DNA from: a bacterium
Lineage (GTDB): Bacteria > Campylobacterota > Campylobacteria > Campylobacterales > Arcobacteraceae
Assembly (NCBI GenBank): GCA_018816105.1
Contig: JAHIWE010000069.1
Span: forward strand, 1-64,000
Direction of reading: 5' to 3'
DNA: 64,000 nucleotides
The notes under the pieces were generated by a model. The model made no database searches and was not told the DNA's origin. It saw only the letters and a program-made list of their open reading frames with translations. Positions 22,176 to 32,787 of this stretch are shown here, piece by piece. The number at the start of each line of letters is the position of its first letter. Position 1 is the stretch's first letter. The position numbers were made by a program, and so were the translations under genes.

Positions 22176-22823
22176 TCACCCAGGTTTAAAAGACTTTTTA
22201 GTTTTACAAACCTGAGGGAACAAACAGTTATCACACTCAGGTTTAACTGCTTTACAAATATATCTTCCAAATAAAACCATAGCTTGATGAAAAATATGTA
22301 AATCATGCCCTTTTAGTTTTTTAACCAAATCAGCCTCTGTTATATCTACTGTTTTTCCATCGCTTAACCCCAATCTATGTGAAACTCTAAAAACATGAGT
22401 GTCAACGGCCATAAGATTTGCACCTTCAAACTCAATCATAAAAACATTTGCAGTTTTATTTCCAACACCTGCTAATTTCATAAGCTCTTTTTGATTGTGA
22501 GGAATTTCACCATCATAGTTTTCAAGTACACTTTGCGCCATTTTGATAATATTTTTTGCTTTATTATTGAAAAATGAGCAAGTATTTAATAAAGCTTTTA
22601 CATCTTCAAGTTGGGCAAAAGCAAGTTCATTTACACTTGGATACTTTTCAAATAATGCAGGCGTTATAATATTTACTCTTTTATCAGTACATTGAGCGCT
22701 TAAAATAATTGCAATTAATAACTCATAATCATTTCTATAACTCAACTCTGTAACAGCATCACTGTACTTTTCCACAAATGCTTGTTTTATTATTTCTATA
22801 TCTGCTTTTGTTGCTTTTTTCAT
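22176..22823 (-). CDS. nth: Endonuclease III
   Basis: [50 protein letters not shown]-x6-C-x2-C-x5-C Fe-S loop. Confidence 0.95.
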   Translation of the reverse strand: MKKATKADIEIIKQAFVEKYSDAVTELSYRNDYELLIAIILSAQCTDKRVNIITPALFEKYPSVNELAFAQLEDVKALLNTCSFFNNKAKNIIKMAQSVLENYDGEIPHNQKELMKLAGVGNKTANVFMIEFEGANLMAVDTHVFRVSHRLGLSDGKTVDITEADLVKKLKGHDLHIFHQAMVLFGRYICKAVKPECDNCLFPQVCKTKKSFKPG

Positions 22824-24793
22824 ATCTCTTTAACCTTAGCAATTTCATCTCTTAATCGGATAGCTTCTTCAAAGTTTAGATCTTGAGCTGCTTTTTTCAT
22901 TAGTCTATTTAGTTCAATTAAAATCTTTTTTCGCTCACTAGCTGGCATTTTTTCTATTTTTTCTTTTTTCCATGCAAGTTCATCGTATTCTTCAAGTTTT
23001 AGACTTTGATCTAGTCTTCTTTTTGTTGATTTTGGTGTGATTCCATGTAGTGTATTATGCTCTTCTTGAATTTTTCTTCTTCTACTTGTTTCATCTAATG
23101 CAAATTGCATTGAAGCTGTTACTTTCTTTGCATATAAAATAACTCTTCCATTTTCATTTCTTGCAGCTCGTCCAATTGTTTGAATAAGAGAAGTTTTACT
23201 TCTTAAAAACCCTTCTTTATCTGCATCTAAAATAGCCACAAGAGAAGTTTCTGGGATATCTAAACCTTCTCTTAAAAGATTGATTCCAATAAGTACATCA
23301 AAAACTCCAAGTCTTAATTCTCTAATAATATGATTTCTTTGAATTGCATCAATTTCACTATGCATATATTTTACTTTTATTCCCAAATCTGCATAATAGC
23401 TTGCTAGCTCTTCTGCCATTTTTTTAGTAAGAACTGTAACCAATACTCTTTCATTTTTAGCAATAACTTTTTTGATTTCATCATGAAGTTTCTCCACTTG
23501 AAATTCACTATCAACCACATCAATAATAGGATCAAGAAGTCCAGTTGGACGAATTATTTGCTCAGCTACAACTGAACTTAAATTTAGTTCAAGTTCATTT
23601 GGTGTTGCACTTACAAATACAAAATGTGGAGCTTTTTTTATAAATTCATCAAATTTTAAAGGTCTATTATCAAGTGCACTTGGAAGTCTAAATCCATAAT
23701 CAACTAATACTTCTTTTCTGCTTCTATCAGCTGCATGCATTCCTCTAAATTGAGATAAAGATACATGAGATTCATCAACCACAAGTAAAAAATCTTTATC
23801 CATTTGTTCAAAATAGTTTAAAAGTGAATATGGAGTTTCTCCTGGTTTTTGACCTGTTAAGTGTCGTGCATAGTTTTCAATTCCCTTACACATTCCAGTA
23901 CCTTCAATCATCTCTAAATCAAATTCAACTCTTTGTTTTAGTCTTTGATATTCTACAAGTTTTTGCTCTTTTGTATAATAATCAAGTCTAAGATCGAGCT
24001 CTTCTTCGATTTGTTTTACAGCGTTTGCAAGTTTATCATTTGAAACAACAAAGGGATTAACAGAATAGATAATTACCTCATCTAAATCTTTTGATTTATT
24101 GTTTGTTAAATATTCTCTTTTTGAAATAGACTCAACCTCATCACCAAAAAACTCAACTCTAATAAATTCATCTTCATAATAAGCAGGGAAAATATCAATA
24201 ACATCACCATTTACTCTAAAATCTGCCCTATCAAAAAATTTATCATTTCTTTTATAACCCATTTCCACAAGTTTTATTAAAAACTGTTTTTGAGAGTATT
24301 CAAATCCTACTTCAATTCGTTGCACCATAGCTTTGTACTCTTCTGGATTTCCCAAACCATAGTTTGCTGAAACAGAAGCTATTACAATAACATCATCAAA
24401 AGACAAAAGTGAAGCTGTAGCACTAAGTCTTAATCTTTCTAATTCTTCATTTATTGAAGAATCTTTTTCAATAAATAAATCACTTCTTGGAATATAAGCT
24501 TCAGGTTGATAATAATCATAATAAGAGATGAAATATTCAACATGATTATTTGGGAAAAACTGTTTAAACTCTGAGTACAACTGTGCTGCCAAAGTTTTAT
24601 TGTGAGTCATAATAAGAGTTGGTTTTTGAGTGGCTTCTATTACTTTAGCAATTGTATATGTTTTACCAGAACCAGTAACTCCTAAAAGAGTATTATACTG
24701 GTTTCCAGCATTTATAGAATCACTAAGAGCCTTTATAGCAACTGGTTGATCTCCAGCTGGTTCATAATCACTTACTACTTCAAACTTTGCGAT
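22820..24793 (-). CDS. uvrB: Excinuclease ABC subunit B; apparent ATC start at 24793 (ORF track starts internally at 24610)
   Basis: In-frame extension (I)[22 protein letters not shown]...[43 protein letters not shown]-terminal UVR motif. Confidence 0.95.
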   Translation of the reverse strand: MAKFEVVSDYEPAGDQPVAIKALSDSINAGNQYNTLLGVTGSGKTYTIAKVIEATQKPTLIMTHNKTLAAQLYSEFKQFFPNNHVEYFISYYDYYQPEAYIPRSDLFIEKDSSINEELERLRLSATASLLSFDDVIVIASVSANYGLGNPEEYKAMVQRIEVGFEYSQKQFLIKLVEMGYKRNDKFFDRADFRVNGDVIDIFPAYYEDEFIRVEFFGDEVESISKREYLTNNKSKDLDEVIIYSVNPFVVSNDKLANAVKQIEEELDLRLDYYTKEQKLVEYQRLKQRVEFDLEMIEGTGMCKGIENYARHLTGQKPGETPYSLLNYFEQMDKDFLLVVDESHVSLSQFRGMHAADRSRKEVLVDYGFRLPSALDNRPLKFDEFIKKAPHFVFVSATPNELELNLSSVVAEQIIRPTGLLDPIIDVVDSEFQVEKLHDEIKKVIAKNERVLVTVLTKKMAEELASYYADLGIKVKYMHSEIDAIQRNHIIRELRLGVFDVLIGINLLREGLDIPETSLVAILDADKEGFLRSKTSLIQTIGRAARNENGRVILYAKKVTASMQFALDETSRRRKIQEEHNTLHGITPKSTKRRLDQSLKLEEYDELAWKKEKIEKMPASERKKILIELNRLMKKAAQDLNFEEAIRLRDEIAKVKEI

Positions 24794-24807
24794 GAGAGCT
24801 CCTTTAT

Positions 24808-25347
24808 TTAAGAATTTATAATTTTATATAAAATTATTGACACATCACGTGCTGACCAAATCACTTGATTACTCAAATAATCTCTATCTTTATATATATC
24901 AATATTTTCCATATATTTTTTACATACTCTTTGCATTTCTTGTTCAATTTGATTTTCATTTAATTCTAAAATAACATCATGAAATAATCTTACATCATTT
25001 GAAATATAATATTTCCCTTTTGTTTTTAAAAAATATAATATAATAGATACTTGCCAGGTATGCCACTCTATCTTATCTAAACTGCTTGATACTTTATTTG
25101 CATAATCTAATGACTTATAAGAATCAAAAATAACTTTTGAAGCTTTAGTTAAAGAATCTGAATTCATTTGCTCTATATTTTTAGGGAATTTAATATTGTT
25201 TAAATCATATTCAAATAACTTTATATTCATTTTTACTTGATTTTTATTAGCTGTATTTGATATGTTTTTTTTAATTGTTAATAAATATATTAAAATAATT
25301 ATTAACAAAATAACAATTATAATAAAACCAACTAAAGCAATATTCAT
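24808..25347 (-). CDS. Hypothetical protein with N-terminal TM helix
   Basis: 179 aa, strong N-terminal hydrophobic segment; overlaps next CDS by 4 nt. Confidence 0.6.
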   Translation of the reverse strand: MNIALVGFIIIVILLIIILIYLLTIKKNISNTANKNQVKMNIKLFEYDLNNIKFPKNIEQMNSDSLTKASKVIFDSYKSLDYANKVSSSLDKIEWHTWQVSIILYFLKTKGKYYISNDVRLFHDVILELNENQIEQEMQRVCKKYMENIDIYKDRDYLSNQVIWSARDVSIILYKIINS

Positions 25348-26042
25348 ATATTTTCTCCTATAAATTCTAAATCATTAAATACAATATATTTATTTTGACA
25401 ACATAAAGATGGAATATTTATATATATTTTTTCATTAATATTATAGATATCTCCTTGATGATAATGCCCTTCTATTACAATATCAGTATCATAGTTTTCC
25501 AACCTTTTTGAAACAATTTTTTTAAAATTATTCATTTTGTGGCAGATGTTTTTATTTAGAAGAGAATTTTCTATTTTTTTTGAAATAAAGTAATTTATAT
25601 CTATAAAATTCAAAAACTTAAGCAGAATGCTACTTCTTATTAATTTACAATATAAATCATATTTCCAATTTATAAAGTTATCTCCATGGGATAAAGAAAT
25701 TGTTTTGTTCTTAAATTTAGCAAGAAGGGGTTGATTTTCTCTTTTTATTACATTTATATTAGGGAAAAGAGTTTTTAAGTTATAGTCATGATTTCCTTCT
25801 AAATATATAATCTCAATAGTTTTTGATAATTTATTTAAAAGTTCAATAACATCACTATTTTGTTTTATAAAATATCGACTCTCACCTGATATAAAATCAA
25901 TCATATCACCCATCAAAAAAAGCTGAGAAGTTTTTATCTCTTTATTTTCAAGTTTTTTTAAAAAAACTAAAAACTGAGTATTTTTTTGGTTATAGTGAGA
26001 GTCAGCTACAAAAATAGAGCCTTGAAGAATACTAAGGTACAT
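25344..26042 (-). CDS. Metallophosphoesterase, UDP-2,3-diacylglucosamine hydrolase-like
   Basis: FVADSHY, FLMGDMIDF, YLEGNHDYNL, LSHGDNF, VIEGHYHQGD metallophosphatase motifs. Confidence 0.75.
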   Translation of the reverse strand: MYLSILQGSIFVADSHYNQKNTQFLVFLKKLENKEIKTSQLFLMGDMIDFISGESRYFIKQNSDVIELLNKLSKTIEIIYLEGNHDYNLKTLFPNINVIKRENQPLLAKFKNKTISLSHGDNFINWKYDLYCKLIRSSILLKFLNFIDINYFISKKIENSLLNKNICHKMNNFKKIVSKRLENYDTDIVIEGHYHQGDIYNINEKIYINIPSLCCQNKYIVFNDLEFIGENI

Positions 26043-27036
26043 AGGCTATTTTTGGTATTCCTTCATATTCTTCATATCCACATAAGATATTTGCATTTAC
26101 TACAGCTTGAGAAGATGCTCCTCTTAGAAGATTATCAATAGCTGAACTTACAAAAAGTGCTTTACCATTTTTTGCAGTAAATAAATCACAGAAATTTGTT
26201 CCAGCAACTGATTTTACATCAACTGGCTTATCTCTTAATCTAATAAATTCACAATCTTTATATGCACTATTTAAAACTTCATTTACATCAATATCATCTT
26301 TAAGTGTTGCAAATACAGAAACTAACATACCTCTTGTAAGTGGCAATAAATGAGGTACAAAATTAATTGAAACATCTTTACCTTTTAGAATTCTTACTTT
26401 CTCATGAATTTCTGGCATATGTCTGTGTTTAAATGGATTGTAAGCATGAACATTATCATTTATTTGACAATAGTGCGTTGTTTCACTTGGATTTTTCCCT
26501 GCTCCACTAACACCTGATTTTGCATCAATAAAAATTGGAGCATCAGTATCTATATAATCTATAAACGGCAATAAAGCCAATAATGAAGCAGTTGGGTAAC
26601 ATCCTGGGTTTGCAATTAATTTTGCATTTTTAATATCTTCTTTAAAATACTCAGGTAATCCATAAACTGCATTTTCAATATTTTCTTTATCACCATGTTC
26701 ACAATAATGTTTTTCATAAGCTTCAAGTTCAAGTCTATAATCAGCACTTAAATCTACAACTTTCACATCTAAAGATAAAAGCTCTTTTGCAAAAGCCATA
26801 GATGTTTTATGAGGAAGTGCTAAAAATGCTAAATCAGCAACTTTTGCAACTTCACTAGCATTTGCTAACTCTACATCAATATTAATTACACTTTTTAGAC
26901 ATGGATGTAAATCTTGAACATTAATATCTCCAGTTGAATTTGCAACATAAGAGATATTGAATTTTGGATGATTTATTAGAATTTTTATTAATTCTAAACC
27001 AGTGTAACCACTAGCTCCTATAATCGCAACATTCAT
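26032..27036 (-). CDS. argC: N-acetyl-gamma-glutamyl-phosphate reductase
   Basis: NVAIIGASGYTGLELIKIL, ANPGCYPTASLLALLP, DAKSGVSGAGKNP. Confidence 0.96.
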   Translation of the reverse strand: MNVAIIGASGYTGLELIKILINHPKFNISYVANSTGDINVQDLHPCLKSVINIDVELANASEVAKVADLAFLALPHKTSMAFAKELLSLDVKVVDLSADYRLELEAYEKHYCEHGDKENIENAVYGLPEYFKEDIKNAKLIANPGCYPTASLLALLPFIDYIDTDAPIFIDAKSGVSGAGKNPSETTHYCQINDNVHAYNPFKHRHMPEIHEKVRILKGKDVSINFVPHLLPLTRGMLVSVFATLKDDIDVNEVLNSAYKDCEFIRLRDKPVDVKSVAGTNFCDLFTAKNGKALFVSSAIDNLLRGASSQAVVNANILCGYEEYEGIPKIAYVP

Positions 27037-27527
27037 ATTAAAGAGATCTCCTTATAACTTACATTTAAAACTTCAAAAGTTTTAACACCACCTGGAAGGG
27101 TAGCTCTGATTTCATCACCCTCTTCTTTTCCCATTAACTGTTTTGCTAAGGGTGAATTAAATGAAATCATTCCTTTTTCAGCGTTAGATTCAACACCACC
27201 AACTATAGTATAAATAAACTCTTCATCTGTTTTTACATCAACTAAACCAACAGTTGATCCGAAACTTACTTTGTTATGAGGAAGAGTTGAAGGATCTATT
27301 ATCACAGCTTTTGAAATAACTGCATTTAACTCTGCTATTTGAGAATCAATTAATCCTAATTTTTCTTTTGCTGAGTGATATTCTGCATTCTCTTTTAAAT
27401 CTCCTAATTGTCTAGCTTCTTCTAATGCAATTACAGTTTCAGGTCTTTCTGTTTTTTTAAGAAACTCTAATGTTCCTGTAATTTTATTATATCCTGCTAG
27501 TGTCATTGGTTCTTTATCCATCAACAT
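27033..27527 (-). CDS. greA: Transcription elongation factor GreA
   Basis: MTLAGYNKITGTLEFLKK...ARQLGDLKENAEYHSAKEKLG...FNSPLAKQLMGKEEGDE. Confidence 0.95.
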   Translation of the reverse strand: MLMDKEPMTLAGYNKITGTLEFLKKTERPETVIALEEARQLGDLKENAEYHSAKEKLGLIDSQIAELNAVISKAVIIDPSTLPHNKVSFGSTVGLVDVKTDEEFIYTIVGGVESNAEKGMISFNSPLAKQLMGKEEGDEIRATLPGGVKTFEVLNVSYKEISLI

Positions 27528-27582
27528 CTCCCATAATTTAATTTATGATATAATACCCAAAAATAGTAAAAGAGAAGTTTAG

Positions 27583-28233
27583 ATGAAATATGATAGATCA
27601 AAAAAGTTATTTGGTGAGGATGTTTTTGAGAAATTCAAAGATGTTAAACTAATACTTTTAGGAGTTGGTGGTGTTGGAAGCTTTGCTTTAGACGCACTTT
27701 ATAATACAGGAATTACAAATATTACAATCGTTGATTTTGATACTTATGAAGAATCAAATTTAAATAGACAAATGGGAAGCCAAGGTAATATTGGACGAAT
27801 TAAAGTTGAAGCTTTAAAAGAAAAATATCCAGAAGTTACCGCAATTCATGTAAAAATAACACCTGAGTGGATTGATAATTTTGATTTCTCATCATATGAT
27901 TATATTTTAGACGCAATTGATGATGTTAAGCCAAAAGTTCACCTAATTAAAAAACATTTTACTAAAATTATTAGTACAAGTGGTGGAGCGAAAAGAATAG
28001 ATCCAAGTAAGATTGAGTACATCTCTATTTGGGATACTTATAACGATCCATTTATAAAAAAAATAAGAACAGAATTAAAATCACAAGGTTTCAAAAAGAA
28101 GTTTAAAGTAATTTTTTCTTCTGAACTTCCTCTTTGTTTAGAGAAAGGAAGTTTTGAGGGGGTTACTGGTTCATTTGGTTTAATGATGGCTTCTGTGACC
28201 ATTCAAAAATTAATCAATAAATTCAGAAAATAA
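27583..28233 (+). CDS. tcdA: ThiF/MoeB-family tRNA threonylcarbamoyladenosine dehydratase-like
   Basis: VKLILLGVGGVGSFALDALYNTGITNITIVDFDTYEESNLNRQ...ISTSGGAKRIDPSKI. Confidence 0.8.
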   Translation: MKYDRSKKLFGEDVFEKFKDVKLILLGVGGVGSFALDALYNTGITNITIVDFDTYEESNLNRQMGSQGNIGRIKVEALKEKYPEVTAIHVKITPEWIDNFDFSSYDYILDAIDDVKPKVHLIKKHFTKIISTSGGAKRIDPSKIEYISIWDTYNDPFIKKIRTELKSQGFKKKFKVIFSSELPLCLEKGSFEGVTGSFGLMMASVTIQKLINKFRK

Positions 28234-28297
28234 CTTAAAGTTTCTTAAAGAAAAAAACATATATAATAAATAACATACACTTATAAAAAGGATTCTC

Positions 28298-29206
28298 ATG
28301 AGCGGTATTAGTGGTAGTGTTGAACAAATGACACAAGCGCATCTTAGAAATGTTCAACAGTTGGCAGTATTTTATACTGGTCATAACAACATTTACGCAA
28401 TTAACATAGCAAAAGTTAAAGCTTTTATAATTACTGAAGAAGTAGCTATCAATGATACACCAAGAGATACAAATATAATTGCAGGAATTGCAACTATTAG
28501 AGGTGAACCTGTAACTTTAATCAACCTTGATGCATGGCTTGGACTTCCAGCACTTGAAGTAAAAGATTATAAGCTAATTATTTTTTGTGAGTTTAATCAT
28601 AAGAAAATTGGTTTCTTAGTAAAAGATATGCTTGATATTGTAGAAAAAACTACACAAGATTTAAGACATACAGAAGAAACAAACTCTAAAATAACATATA
28701 CGACATATGTAAAAGTAAATAATAAAGATGAACTTTGCACTGTATTTAATGCAGAACAACTTTTAAGAGATATTCACTGGACAAATGATGGTGAAGATGA
28801 AGTTCGAAAATATGTAGATGATAAACTTGAGTCAAATAAAGTAATTCTAGCAGCAGAAGATTCAGGAGTTGCAAGAGAAGTTTTAAATAAATTCTTCAAA
28901 AAAACAGGTGTAAGATTTGAGATATATTCAAATGGCGAATTACTAATAAAAAGATTAGAAGAATTAAATCCAAATGATATAGGTATGGTACTTACAGATA
29001 TTGAAATGCCAGGAACTGATGGATATCAAGTTGCTTCTTATGTAAAAAACAATAAAAAGTTTGAACATATACCTGTAATTGTAAACTCATCTATGACAAC
29101 AGATGCAGTAAGAGGAAAAATGAATAAAATTGGAGTTGATGGATTTGTAGGTAAAACTGATATACCTAATTTATTTGAATTAACAAAAAAACATTTACTT
29201 CGTTAA
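28298..29206 (+). CDS. cheV: Chemotaxis protein CheV (CheW + receiver domain)
   Basis: CheW-like N-terminus; receiver ILAAEDSGVAREVL...MVLTDIEMPGTDGYQV...PVIVNSSM...GFVGKTD. Confidence 0.9.
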   Translation: MSGISGSVEQMTQAHLRNVQQLAVFYTGHNNIYAINIAKVKAFIITEEVAINDTPRDTNIIAGIATIRGEPVTLINLDAWLGLPALEVKDYKLIIFCEFNHKKIGFLVKDMLDIVEKTTQDLRHTEETNSKITYTTYVKVNNKDELCTVFNAEQLLRDIHWTNDGEDEVRKYVDDKLESNKVILAAEDSGVAREVLNKFFKKTGVRFEIYSNGELLIKRLEELNPNDIGMVLTDIEMPGTDGYQVASYVKNNKKFEHIPVIVNSSMTTDAVRGKMNKIGVDGFVGKTDIPNLFELTKKHLLR

Positions 29207-29212
29207 ACCTAT

Positions 29213-29246
29213 AAAATAAGATGAGATTATTTTCTCATCTTATTTT
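29213..29246. terminator. Intrinsic terminator downstream of cheV / argH
   Basis: AAAATAAGATGAG-attatttt-CTCATCTTATTTT. Confidence 0.8.
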
Positions 29247-29264
29247 CTTTACTTATTTTTTAAA

Positions 29265-30656
29265 CTATTTATTACTTATCCACTCTTCAAAATATTTAAT
29301 TTGATTTTCAGTTTGCATTGATGATGTTCCACCAAATGAGTTTCTAGCATTCATTGAGTTTCTTAAATCTAAATACATTACAATTTCTTCACTTACATTT
29401 TTAAGTTCATCAGAAGCAGATCTTATTTCCTCAATATTTAATTCACTAATATCTTTGTTTAATTCATTTGCTTTTGTAACTACATCTTTTGTAATATAAT
29501 AAGCTGTTCTAAAAGGCATGTTTTGTTTTTGAACTAAAAAATCTGCTAAATCAGTAGCACTCAAGTGCCCTATTTTACAAGCTTTTTCCATTTTATCAGT
29601 GTTTACAATCATTGTTTTTATAACTTCATTCAATATTGAAATTGAAATTTCAACAGTTTTTACTGAATCAAATACACCCTCTTTATCTTCTTGAGTATCT
29701 TTATTATAAGCTAGTGGTAAACCTTTCATAACTGTGAAAAGTGAAATTAAATTTCCATAAACACGTCCTGTTTTACCTCTTAGAAGTTCTGGAACATCAG
29801 GATTCTTCTTTTGTGGCATAATAGAACTTGTTGTTGCATACTCATCACTCATTCTTACAAATTGAAACTCATATGATGACCAAAGAATCAACTCTTCAGA
29901 AATTCTGCTTATATGCATCATACAAGTAGAGATATTAAATAAAATCTCTAAAGCAAAATCTCTATCTGAAACTGTATCCATTGCATGAATAGTTGGAGAT
30001 ATAAATCCTAATTTTTGTGAAGTTGAATCTCTATTTATATTATGAGGAGTTCCTGCAAGTGCAGCACTTCCAAGAGGACAATAGTTATTTCTTTCATATG
30101 AACTTTCAAATCTTTCAAAATCTCTTTTAAACATATTTGCATAAGCTAATAAATGATATCCAAAGTTAAGCGGTTGGGCATGTTGTAAGTGCGTCATACC
30201 TGGAATTAACGTAGTTGTGTAATTTCCTGCAACATTTACAAAAGTTTCAACTAACTCTTTTAGTTGCTCTTTAATACTAATTGATTTATCTTGAACATAA
30301 AGTCTGAAATCAGTTGCAACTTGGTCATTTCTACTTCGTGCTGTATGAAGTCTTTTACCTGGTTCACCTACAATTTCAGTTAGTCTTGTTTCAACTGCCA
30401 TATGAATATCTTCATATGCTAGTGAAAATTTAAATTCTCCACTTTCAATTTCATTTTTTACTTGTAAAAGTCCTGTTTCAATTGCTTTTTGTTCCTCAAT
30501 TGTTAAGATACCTTGTTCACAAAGCATTTGTGAGTGAGCAATTGAGCCTTTGATATCTTGAGCATAAAGCTCTTTATCAAACATAATTGAAGCGTTAAAC
30601 TCATCTAGTATTTGTGCATTTGTATTTTTTAAAATTTGATTGTTTTGATTTGCCAT
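29265..30656 (-). CDS. argH: Argininosuccinate lyase
   Basis: [57 protein letters not shown]. Confidence 0.96.
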   Translation of the reverse strand: MANQNNQILKNTNAQILDEFNASIMFDKELYAQDIKGSIAHSQMLCEQGILTIEEQKAIETGLLQVKNEIESGEFKFSLAYEDIHMAVETRLTEIVGEPGKRLHTARSRNDQVATDFRLYVQDKSISIKEQLKELVETFVNVAGNYTTTLIPGMTHLQHAQPLNFGYHLLAYANMFKRDFERFESSYERNNYCPLGSAALAGTPHNINRDSTSQKLGFISPTIHAMDTVSDRDFALEILFNISTCMMHISRISEELILWSSYEFQFVRMSDEYATTSSIMPQKKNPDVPELLRGKTGRVYGNLISLFTVMKGLPLAYNKDTQEDKEGVFDSVKTVEISISILNEVIKTMIVNTDKMEKACKIGHLSATDLADFLVQKQNMPFRTAYYITKDVVTKANELNKDISELNIEEIRSASDELKNVSEEIVMYLDLRNSMNARNSFGGTSSMQTENQIKYFEEWISNK

Positions 30657-30714
30657 TTGGTTCCCTAAATTATAATGTACCTAAAAATTAGGCAACATTA
30701 TAACACAAGTGAGA

Positions 30715-31983
30715 TTATTTAAAAGAAGATAAGTCCATAGGATCAGTTTTTGATATATTTATATATTTTTTTATGGCAACTATACAGTTTATTAAAAAAA
30801 TCATATTTGACATAAAAAATAAAGTTGCAGCTAAGTAAATTAAATCATTCTCAAAATAAGCTAATACAAAAAATAGTATTGAACTAAGATGAACAAAGAA
30901 ATTAATCTTAATATATTTTTCATCTATAAACTCTCTTATTGTTGGAAGTTTAAAATAACCCTTAGAATTTAGATGAAACCATGCTAAAAATGGAATTATT
31001 TTATAAACCATACCTTGAAGTAAAGAGTATAAAAATCCAAAAGCAAAAATTATTGCTAAAATATAATTTGTCTCAAAAATAGAAAACAACCAAATAACTT
31101 GTGATAAAACTAACATAGATAAAGAAAATTTCCAATACCATAAAGTCACATCAAAAACAGGTCTTCTTCTATTATTTAGTGATTTTAATCCATAATATGC
31201 AAATAAAATTATAATAGATGTAAAAATGATTTTTAATATTAAAAAATTTATATCAAAATATAAAAATAAAGAAGCTAGAAATAAAAATAAAAAAAGAACT
31301 AAAGGAACTCTATTTTGTATATATTTAGGAAAATCAAGTGCCACATAAAACATAGGAATAACTTGAAATGAAACTCCCATAATAAGTAATAGTGCAAAAC
31401 CAAATAAACCAAAAAGAATATGCATATTCACTAAAGCATAATGAAAAACAGAAAAATTCAAACTAATATGAGATATTGCTAAAACAAGACCTAATAGAAG
31501 AGTTATTAATCCAGATACACTAAATAGCCTCATAGTTTTTACTGTTGATGTAAGATACTCAACTTTAAATAACAATTTAATAGATACTACAAAAAATGTA
31601 AAAAAAGATATAGCTAAAAATAAAACACCTATATGCAATAAAAATCTTATTTCTAAAATAAAAGAAAAACTCATAAAAAGTGTTCCTAATACCAAAGAGC
31701 TATGAACAATAGATGCAAATAGTTTTGACTTTTTTACAACTGCACCTGCTAGAACGGGCATCATTTGCTGCATCGCTCCAAAAATTATCATAGATAAAAT
31801 TCCAAGGGTAAACAGATGAACTATTCCTATGGCTTTTTGTGAGTATTGATTTGAAACTTCATTAAAAGGTAAAAAGAGAAAAACTAAAGAGATAAGTACT
31901 CCAAAAATCGGAGCACTTAAAAAAAATCTAAAAGGCACACTAACAGAGGGTGCTTGTTCTAAACTTAAACCTTTATTGAACAT
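30715..31983 (-). CDS. Polytopic membrane protein, NnrS/haem-copper-oxidase-subunit-like (uncharacterised)
   Basis: ~12 TM segments with conserved-looking His in GIVHLFTLGILSMIIFGAMQQMMPV and ALVNMHILFGLFGF; directly follows hemerythrin gene. Confidence 0.5.
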   Translation of the reverse strand: MFNKGLSLEQAPSVSVPFRFFLSAPIFGVLISLVFLFLPFNEVSNQYSQKAIGIVHLFTLGILSMIIFGAMQQMMPVLAGAVVKKSKLFASIVHSSLVLGTLFMSFSFILEIRFLLHIGVLFLAISFFTFFVVSIKLLFKVEYLTSTVKTMRLFSVSGLITLLLGLVLAISHISLNFSVFHYALVNMHILFGLFGFALLLIMGVSFQVIPMFYVALDFPKYIQNRVPLVLFLFLFLASLFLYFDINFLILKIIFTSIIILFAYYGLKSLNNRRRPVFDVTLWYWKFSLSMLVLSQVIWLFSIFETNYILAIIFAFGFLYSLLQGMVYKIIPFLAWFHLNSKGYFKLPTIREFIDEKYIKINFFVHLSSILFFVLAYFENDLIYLAATLFFMSNMIFLINCIVAIKKYINISKTDPMDLSSFK

Positions 31984-31985
31984 TT

Positions 31986-32420
31986 TTATATAGCTTTCAT
32001 ATTCTCAATAACTTGAGGAACAAGTGAAGCTAAATGAACATCAGCCATAGCATAAAGCATTTGTTCTTCTTTCATATTATGTTGTTGCATTAACATCATT
32101 AAACTTTCACTTACACCAAAAAAATGATTTTTATCTTTTTTGTCTAAATCCTCTTGTAAAGCATTTAATAACTGTCTCATTTGATCATGTTCCATTCTCA
32201 TAATCATAGTAGGACCTTGTGTCATACCTGTTACATCTTCAAAAGTTGGAAACATAACTTTTTCTTCCATATCAAAATGGTGTAATAAATCTGTTATAAA
32301 TTTATTTAGTTTAATTGCTGATTCTTCCCAATCACCACTTGCTACTGCATTTTCTAAATTTGCAAACTCTTCATCACATGCTCTGTGATCTGCTGTTAAA
32401 AAAGATGAAATTGTACTCAT
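31986..32420 (-). CDS. Hemerythrin domain protein
   Basis: TADHRACDEEFANLE...HHFDMEEKVMFPTFE...MRMEHDQMR...MLMQQHNMKEEQMLY iron-ligand His/Glu pattern. Confidence 0.88.
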   Translation of the reverse strand: MSTISSFLTADHRACDEEFANLENAVASGDWEESAIKLNKFITDLLHHFDMEEKVMFPTFEDVTGMTQGPTMIMRMEHDQMRQLLNALQEDLDKKDKNHFFGVSESLMMLMQQHNMKEEQMLYAMADVHLASLVPQVIENMKAI

Positions 32421-32476
32421 AATATTTGCCTTATAATATATTTTTTACATTATAAGTAAAATAGTAAAAAATTTAA

Positions 32477-32490
32477 TTGATAGTAATCAA
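32477..32490 (-). promoter_or_regulatory. FNR/CRP-type operator upstream of the hemerythrin gene
   Basis: TTGATAGTAATCAA, exact match to TTGAT-N4-ATCAA; candidate -10 TATAAT at 32454-32449. Confidence 0.6.
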
Positions 32491-32492
32491 TA

Positions 32493-32675
32493 TTAATTTT
32501 CCTCAATCTCTGCAATTGCATCTTTTATAATATATAAAATCTTACTTCTTGCATTATCTTCATCATTTTCAGGAACATCCCATCCTACAATTGACATATA
32601 TTTATCAACTAATGCTTTTACATCATCAACAATTGAATCATGTAATTGAGCTAATTCTTTATCTTGTGCATTCAT
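32493..32675 (-). CDS. Hypothetical small protein (60 aa)
   Basis: ORF with RBS; acidic helical protein. Confidence 0.55.
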   Translation of the reverse strand: MNAQDKELAQLHDSIVDDVKALVDKYMSIVGWDVPENDEDNARSKILYIIKDAIAEIEEN

Positions 32676-32787
32676 TTTTTTTCCTAATTAGAACTTTTTT
32701 AACTATATTTTATTTTTATTATTGAATAATAACTGTTATAATACAATATAATAAAAGTATATACAATAAATTATAAGGTTTTATGTT

